Positions 60,965 through 64,000 of a DNA stretch of 64,000 bases are shown piece after piece; the stretch's first letter is position 1; every line of letters begins with the position of its first letter. Origin of the DNA: Paenibacillus sp. yr247 (lineage in GTDB: Bacteria > Bacillota > Bacilli > Paenibacillales > NBRC-103111). The notes below the pieces were generated by a model. It was not told the DNA's origin. It ran no database searches and worked only from the letters and a program-made list of their open reading frames with translations. The translations under genes and the position numbers were made by a program. Location: contig NZ_FNIF01000004.1 in NCBI RefSeq assembly GCF_900103825.1, forward strand, positions 248,001 through 312,000, read 5' to 3'.

Positions 60965-61073
60965 GTTGAGAAACTCCTTGCTTGATAGATACCTTGTTGT
61001 TGCCAAATAAGTATATAGGAGGATCCTCGGCTTGCCAATCCTTTTTAAACATTGTTCAATAGTTTGTAGTCAT

Positions 61074-61132
61074 AAAAAAGCCCTTAGGAGGTCCACCTAT
61101 TAGGAAATAGGCAGCAGCTAAGGGCTTTTTTT
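61074..61132. terminator. Bidirectional terminator
   Basis: AAAGCCCTTAG and CTAAGGGCTTTTTTT arms around a 30-base loop with its own CCTATTaggAAATAGG stem. It lies between the DMT gene and YtxJ. Confidence 0.88.
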
Positions 61133-61153
61133 GCATAGATTTGTTCGTGAAAA

Positions 61154-61495
61154 TTAATCTAAAACAGCTGTGATATGTTTGTTTGTAACCGACCAGTGTG
61201 AAGTATTCCAAATTGATTCTTTATTTTTAAAATATAGAATTTGCGGTGACGCGTGCTTGATCCCAAGATCCTCCGCAATTTGATTGGATACAGGACGTGA
61301 TTCGATCACCTTCACTAAGAAATAATCAACATCCCCATTTGGTTTACCGGACAAATACTCTTCGTATTCATCGAGCGCGCTTGCACTAACTGGACATGTT
61401 GTGCTGTGCTTAAGAATGACAGCCGGTTTCTCGGAAGAGCGTTCCAGAACTTCCTGCCACTCTTCTACTGTTGTTAACTCTTTCCATGCAGACAT
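61154..61495 (-). CDS. ytxJ: YtxJ-type bacilliredoxin-like protein
   Basis: A 113-residue thioredoxin-fold protein. The single active-site Cys is in KHSTTCPVSASAL (TCPxS, monothiol), with cis-Pro later in GIKHASPQILYFKN. It matches the YtxJ/BrxC-type family that removes bacillithiol from mixed disulfides. Ribosome binding site AAGGGAG lies 8 bases before the ATG. The PIG-L deacetylase at 48868 could supply bacillithiol precursors, but that link is inference. Confidence 0.88.
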   Translation of the reverse strand: MSAWKELTTVEEWQEVLERSSEKPAVILKHSTTCPVSASALDEYEEYLSGKPNGDVDYFLVKVIESRPVSNQIAEDLGIKHASPQILYFKNKESIWNTSHWSVTNKHITAVLD

Positions 61496-61636
61496 ATGAA
61501 CATCTCCCTTCCCATCTAAGTAATAATCATTATAAAATAAGCTGCAAGCTTATGCAAATCGATCAACTCGCAAATACCTCTACCTTACTGGTATAATGAA
61601 ATTGTAAATATATCCAGGAGAGCATAGGAGGAACTT

Positions 61637-62506
61637 ATGCAATCACCACCCCCGATCTCAAGACGTGCTTTTCTCAAGAAAGGCGCCGTGCTTGCAGGCT
61701 CTTTTATAGCTTCTGGTGGTCTACTCGGCAGTTATTCTAGCTACATAGAACCCAAATGGTACGAGTTCACACGCATTACCCTCTCATTTGAACGACTCCC
61801 CAATGCTTTTCACGGCCTTAAACTCTTACACTTCAGCGATATGCATATAGGACATTACTTTGACATTAAGGATTTAGAACATGTTGTGAAGCTCATTCAC
61901 AATGAAACAGTGGATATTATCTGTTTTACTGGCGATTTATTCGATGCCGACATTAGTGAAGATCCTGTATTAACCAGTCAACTTCTCGGCAGCTTAGAGG
62001 CTCCCTTAGGAAAATGGGCCGTGCTCGGAAACCATGATAAATGGATTGGAACGAATTATACCCTCCCGATCCTGTACCAAGGAGGCTTTCAAACACTCGC
62101 TAATGCTTATCAGACGATCACCTACAAAGGACAAGCGATTCAGATTGCTGGCGTTGAGGATATGCTGACGGGTAAACCAGATATAGCGAAAACCTTGAGC
62201 GGAGCCAATGCTAAGATGTTTACCCTACTGCTATCTCATTGTCCCGATTTCGCTGATCAAGCAGCCGGCTACGCTATCGACTTGCAATTGTCCGGTCACT
62301 CACATGGCGGTCAGATCCGTTTGCCAATCGTAGGTGCGGTTTTTACGCCACTCGGAGGAAAGAACTACGTGAAGGGGCTTCAAGAGGTACCCGATTCGAA
62401 GATGCTTGTTTATACCACTCGTGGCATTGGTACAACTGCACTCCCCATTCGATTAATGTGCAGACCGGAGATTACGGTGATTACTTTGGAAAAACGAAAA
62501 CCCTGA
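61637..62506 (+). CDS. Tat-exported metallophosphoesterase (YkuE-like)
   Basis: A 289-residue calcineurin-like phosphoesterase with a twin-arginine signal (SRRAFLKKGAVLAGSFIASG) at its start, so it is exported by Tat. Metal motifs are in order: LLHFSDMHIGH, CFTGDLFDAD, VLGNHDKWIG, LLSHCPDFAD and LSGHSHGGQIRLP. This is YkuE-like, a cell-wall-associated phosphodiesterase. AGGAGG precedes the ATG. A terminator overlaps its stop. Confidence 0.93.
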   Translation: MQSPPPISRRAFLKKGAVLAGSFIASGGLLGSYSSYIEPKWYEFTRITLSFERLPNAFHGLKLLHFSDMHIGHYFDIKDLEHVVKLIHNETVDIICFTGDLFDADISEDPVLTSQLLGSLEAPLGKWAVLGNHDKWIGTNYTLPILYQGGFQTLANAYQTITYKGQAIQIAGVEDMLTGKPDIAKTLSGANAKMFTLLLSHCPDFADQAAGYAIDLQLSGHSHGGQIRLPIVGAVFTPLGGKNYVKGLQEVPDSKMLVYTTRGIGTTALPIRLMCRPEITVITLEKRKP

Positions 62507-62534
62507 ACGCTATGGCAGCGTCTCAGGGTTTTAT
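62497..62534. terminator. Bidirectional terminator
   Basis: AAAACCCTGA and TCAGGGTTTT arms with an inner ACGC/GCGT pair, between the phosphoesterase and the convergent PucR gene. Confidence 0.87.
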
Positions 62535-62536
62535 AT

Positions 62537-64000
62537 TTACTGTCTAACATGTAAAAATTGGCGGAATAAGAAGACAGCCTTTAGCTTTAATAGATCATTC
62601 ACCTTTTTGAAATCCACCTGCAAGAGATCACTAATCTTCTCCAAGCGGTAAGTAACTGTATTCCTATGAATAAATAATTGCTTAGCGGCCTCGCTCACCT
62701 GACCGTCATTGCGTATGAACACCTCTAAGGTGCGAATCATTTCTTGCGAGTATTCGGCATCTTTTTCTAGTAATGGACGAAGAATTTTGGCACAGTAATC
62801 TTCCATCATCGCCGAGGGCACGTTCTGGAAGAGATGCGCGAATTCTATCGTTTCGAAATGAAGTACGCGATCGGGCAGTTCAAGCTTGGACGCCATTCGC
62901 TGCGTCTCGACACATTCCATATAGGCTTCTCTTAACGCTGTTGGCTTTAATTTCGTAGAGCTTGTATAAAAGGCCATTTCACCGGCTTCCTCAATGCATC
63001 CCGAATCCCCTGCGTACTTGGTCAGAAGCTGTGACAGCTCTTCCTCCGGGAAACCATCCACTTGATTCGTGGAATAGATCGAGAACATCATCTCCTTGAA
63101 AACAAAATGATTCCCTCGTAGGCTGCTTGATTTGGGATGCAATTCCATGTACTGCTTTAGGTTTTTGAGCTTCCCTTGGAGCTGTTCATCCACCAGGCTC
63201 CCTGGCTTACTCTGGCTAATGACACATTGATAAGCTCCTGTAAAAATCGATAACCCTCTTGCTTCTGACTGTTCGAGGAATTCCTCTAGGGACGTCCCTT
63301 TCTCCAAATAGCGCAGAAGTGTGTTTTGCATATCACGTTGTGCGGCAGCTTCCACATGAGAACGAAACGTATAACTCATATGGAAGGTCAAGATATCCGC
63401 AGCTTGCTGGAACAAGCCTTCCTCTACATTTGTAAGAAGCACTGCATCCGGCATAATCAACAAATGTCCAAGAGGCTCATCGTCTTGCTGATGCAATCCT
63501 ACCCGGTACGCGCGATCTTTACCTGCATACACCCAGCCAGACTTTCGTTTCCACGGCCAGTTCTGGGCTAGTTGATCATGGCTCCATGCACTTGTATTAT
63601 ATAAAATTTGCCCTCTGGCTCCGACCATAGCTAATGGATAACCTAGAATATCGCTTATTAATTGGAACATGGAAAGCATATTATCCTGTTTTAGACCGAA
63701 CTGCATCAGCTTCGTCTGCTTTTCAAGCACAGTTTGTAAAAGCTTCGTATTTCGTCGGTATTCGGCATTAAATAGAGCATTCATCTGATCGGAAAACGTA
63801 AATTGAAAAGGCATCTCAATAATCGGGAAATGCAGCCGATCCGCTTCGTCTACAACAATCTGCGGCAGCTCCGTCCAAAACCGCCCCAGTTTGATCCCTA
63901 GACCAGCAGCTCCTCGTTCATTTAATTTCCGAAGTAAATGAACCGTTTCCTGTGGACTATCCTTCATAGCAAAAGCGGTTGTGAAGAGCATCTCACCTGA
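62537..64000 (-). CDS. PucR-family transcriptional regulator (truncated by window edge)
   Basis: The frame enters from beyond 64000: codons before the ATG at 63991 continue GEMLFTTAFAM, which matches the interior of the PucR N-terminal domain, so the true start lies outside. Visible are the rest of the PucR domain (about 1-75 of the visible part), a long middle region and the C-terminal HTH_30 (EVFIRNDGQVSEAAKQLFIH then RNTVTYRLEKISDLLQVD). Such regulators govern purine or amino-acid catabolism. The effector is unknown. Confidence 0.87.
   Translation of the reverse strand, partial: SGEMLFTTAFAMKDSPQETVHLLRKLNERGAAGLGIKLGRFWTELPQIVVDEADRLHFPIIEMPFQFTFSDQMNALFNAEYRRNTKLLQTVLEKQTKLMQFGLKQDNMLSMFQLISDILGYPLAMVGARGQILYNTSAWSHDQLAQNWPWKRKSGWVYAGKDRAYRVGLHQQDDEPLGHLLIMPDAVLLTNVEEGLFQQAADILTFHMSYTFRSHVEAAAQRDMQNTLLRYLEKGTSLEEFLEQSEARGLSIFTGAYQCVISQSKPGSLVDEQLQGKLKNLKQYMELHPKSSSLRGNHFVFKEMMFSIYSTNQVDGFPEEELSQLLTKYAGDSGCIEEAGEMAFYTSSTKLKPTALREAYMECVETQRMASKLELPDRVLHFETIEFAHLFQNVPSAMMEDYCAKILRPLLEKDAEYSQEMIRTLEVFIRNDGQVSEAAKQLFIHRNTVTYRLEKISDLLQVDFKKVNDLLKLKAVFLFRQFLHVRQ

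Noticed and set aside
1-64000. CRISPR arrays, prophage, insertion sequences, rRNA or tRNA genes
   Set aside because: I found no repeat-spacer arrays, transposase or integrase motifs, or rRNA/tRNA-like sequences on reading both strands. The repeats seen are hairpins and short operators only.

Overview
The window looks like chromosome of a spore-forming Bacillales species, most probably Paenibacillus or a close relative. The evidence is low-to-moderate GC, strong AGGAGG-type ribosome binding sites, frequent TTG and GTG starts, compact hairpin-plus-T terminators, two YheC/YheD spore-coat-type ATP-grasp proteins, a multi-PAS kinase of the sporulation-kinase type, bacilliredoxin-like YtxJ, HelD and a CyoABCD-type quinol oxidase. 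I see no rRNA, tRNA, CRISPR array, prophage or insertion sequence. The 3' end of the window cuts through a PucR-type regulator.

Layout. 0-3.6 kb: an operon of a lipoprotein, a membrane histidine kinase and an HD-GYP response regulator. 3.9-9.9 kb: uridine kinase, an MFS exporter with an unknown partner, an M29 aminopeptidase, a membrane L,D-transpeptidase and a 45-aa ORF. 9.97-13.9 kb: four-subunit haem-copper quinol oxidase. 14-17.6 kb: small membrane proteins and an SDR epimerase amid decaying genes (metallo-beta-lactamase-fold hydrolase, cutC). 17.9-30.3 kb: housekeeping genes (deoxynucleoside kinase, PAS kinase, phospholipase-like protein, M3 peptidase, Ung, TopB, YheCD, DedA). 30.6-42.3 kb: an envelope-stress block with an ABC exporter, two OmpR-type two-component systems, a lipid glycosyltransferase, a PAP2 phosphatase, a putative di-haem membrane protein, a secreted phosphoesterase and a second YheCD. 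42.5-47.6 kb: an Asp-box protein paired with a ubiquitin-like MoaD/ThiS protein, a phosphodiesterase, and a MoxR/VWA (RavA-ViaA-like) operon. 48-64 kb: MOSC, PIG-L, a stand-alone anticodon-binding-like protein behind a probable transcription attenuator, glutathione peroxidase, HelD, an intact and a broken DegV, SDR, hemolysin III, SGNH hydrolase, M20 peptidase, MFS and DMT transporters, YtxJ, a Tat-exported phosphoesterase and PucR.

How the genes may work together. In the 38-41 kb block, two promoters (ahead of the response-regulator/kinase pair and ahead of the PAP2 operon) carry almost the same 21-bp direct-repeat element at the same distance from the -10. This suggests that one regulator controls both itself and the PAP2 operon. 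The neighbouring ABC/two-component/glycosyltransferase cluster looks like a second envelope-response unit.

The most unusual locus is 49.6-50.2 kb. A sigma-A-type promoter is followed by a 16-codon ORF, mutually exclusive hairpins and a strong intrinsic terminator. Only then comes a gene for a small protein that resembles the C-terminal anticodon-binding domain of class II aminoacyl-tRNA synthetases. That arrangement suggests regulation by tRNA, an amino acid or translation that I cannot match to a described system.
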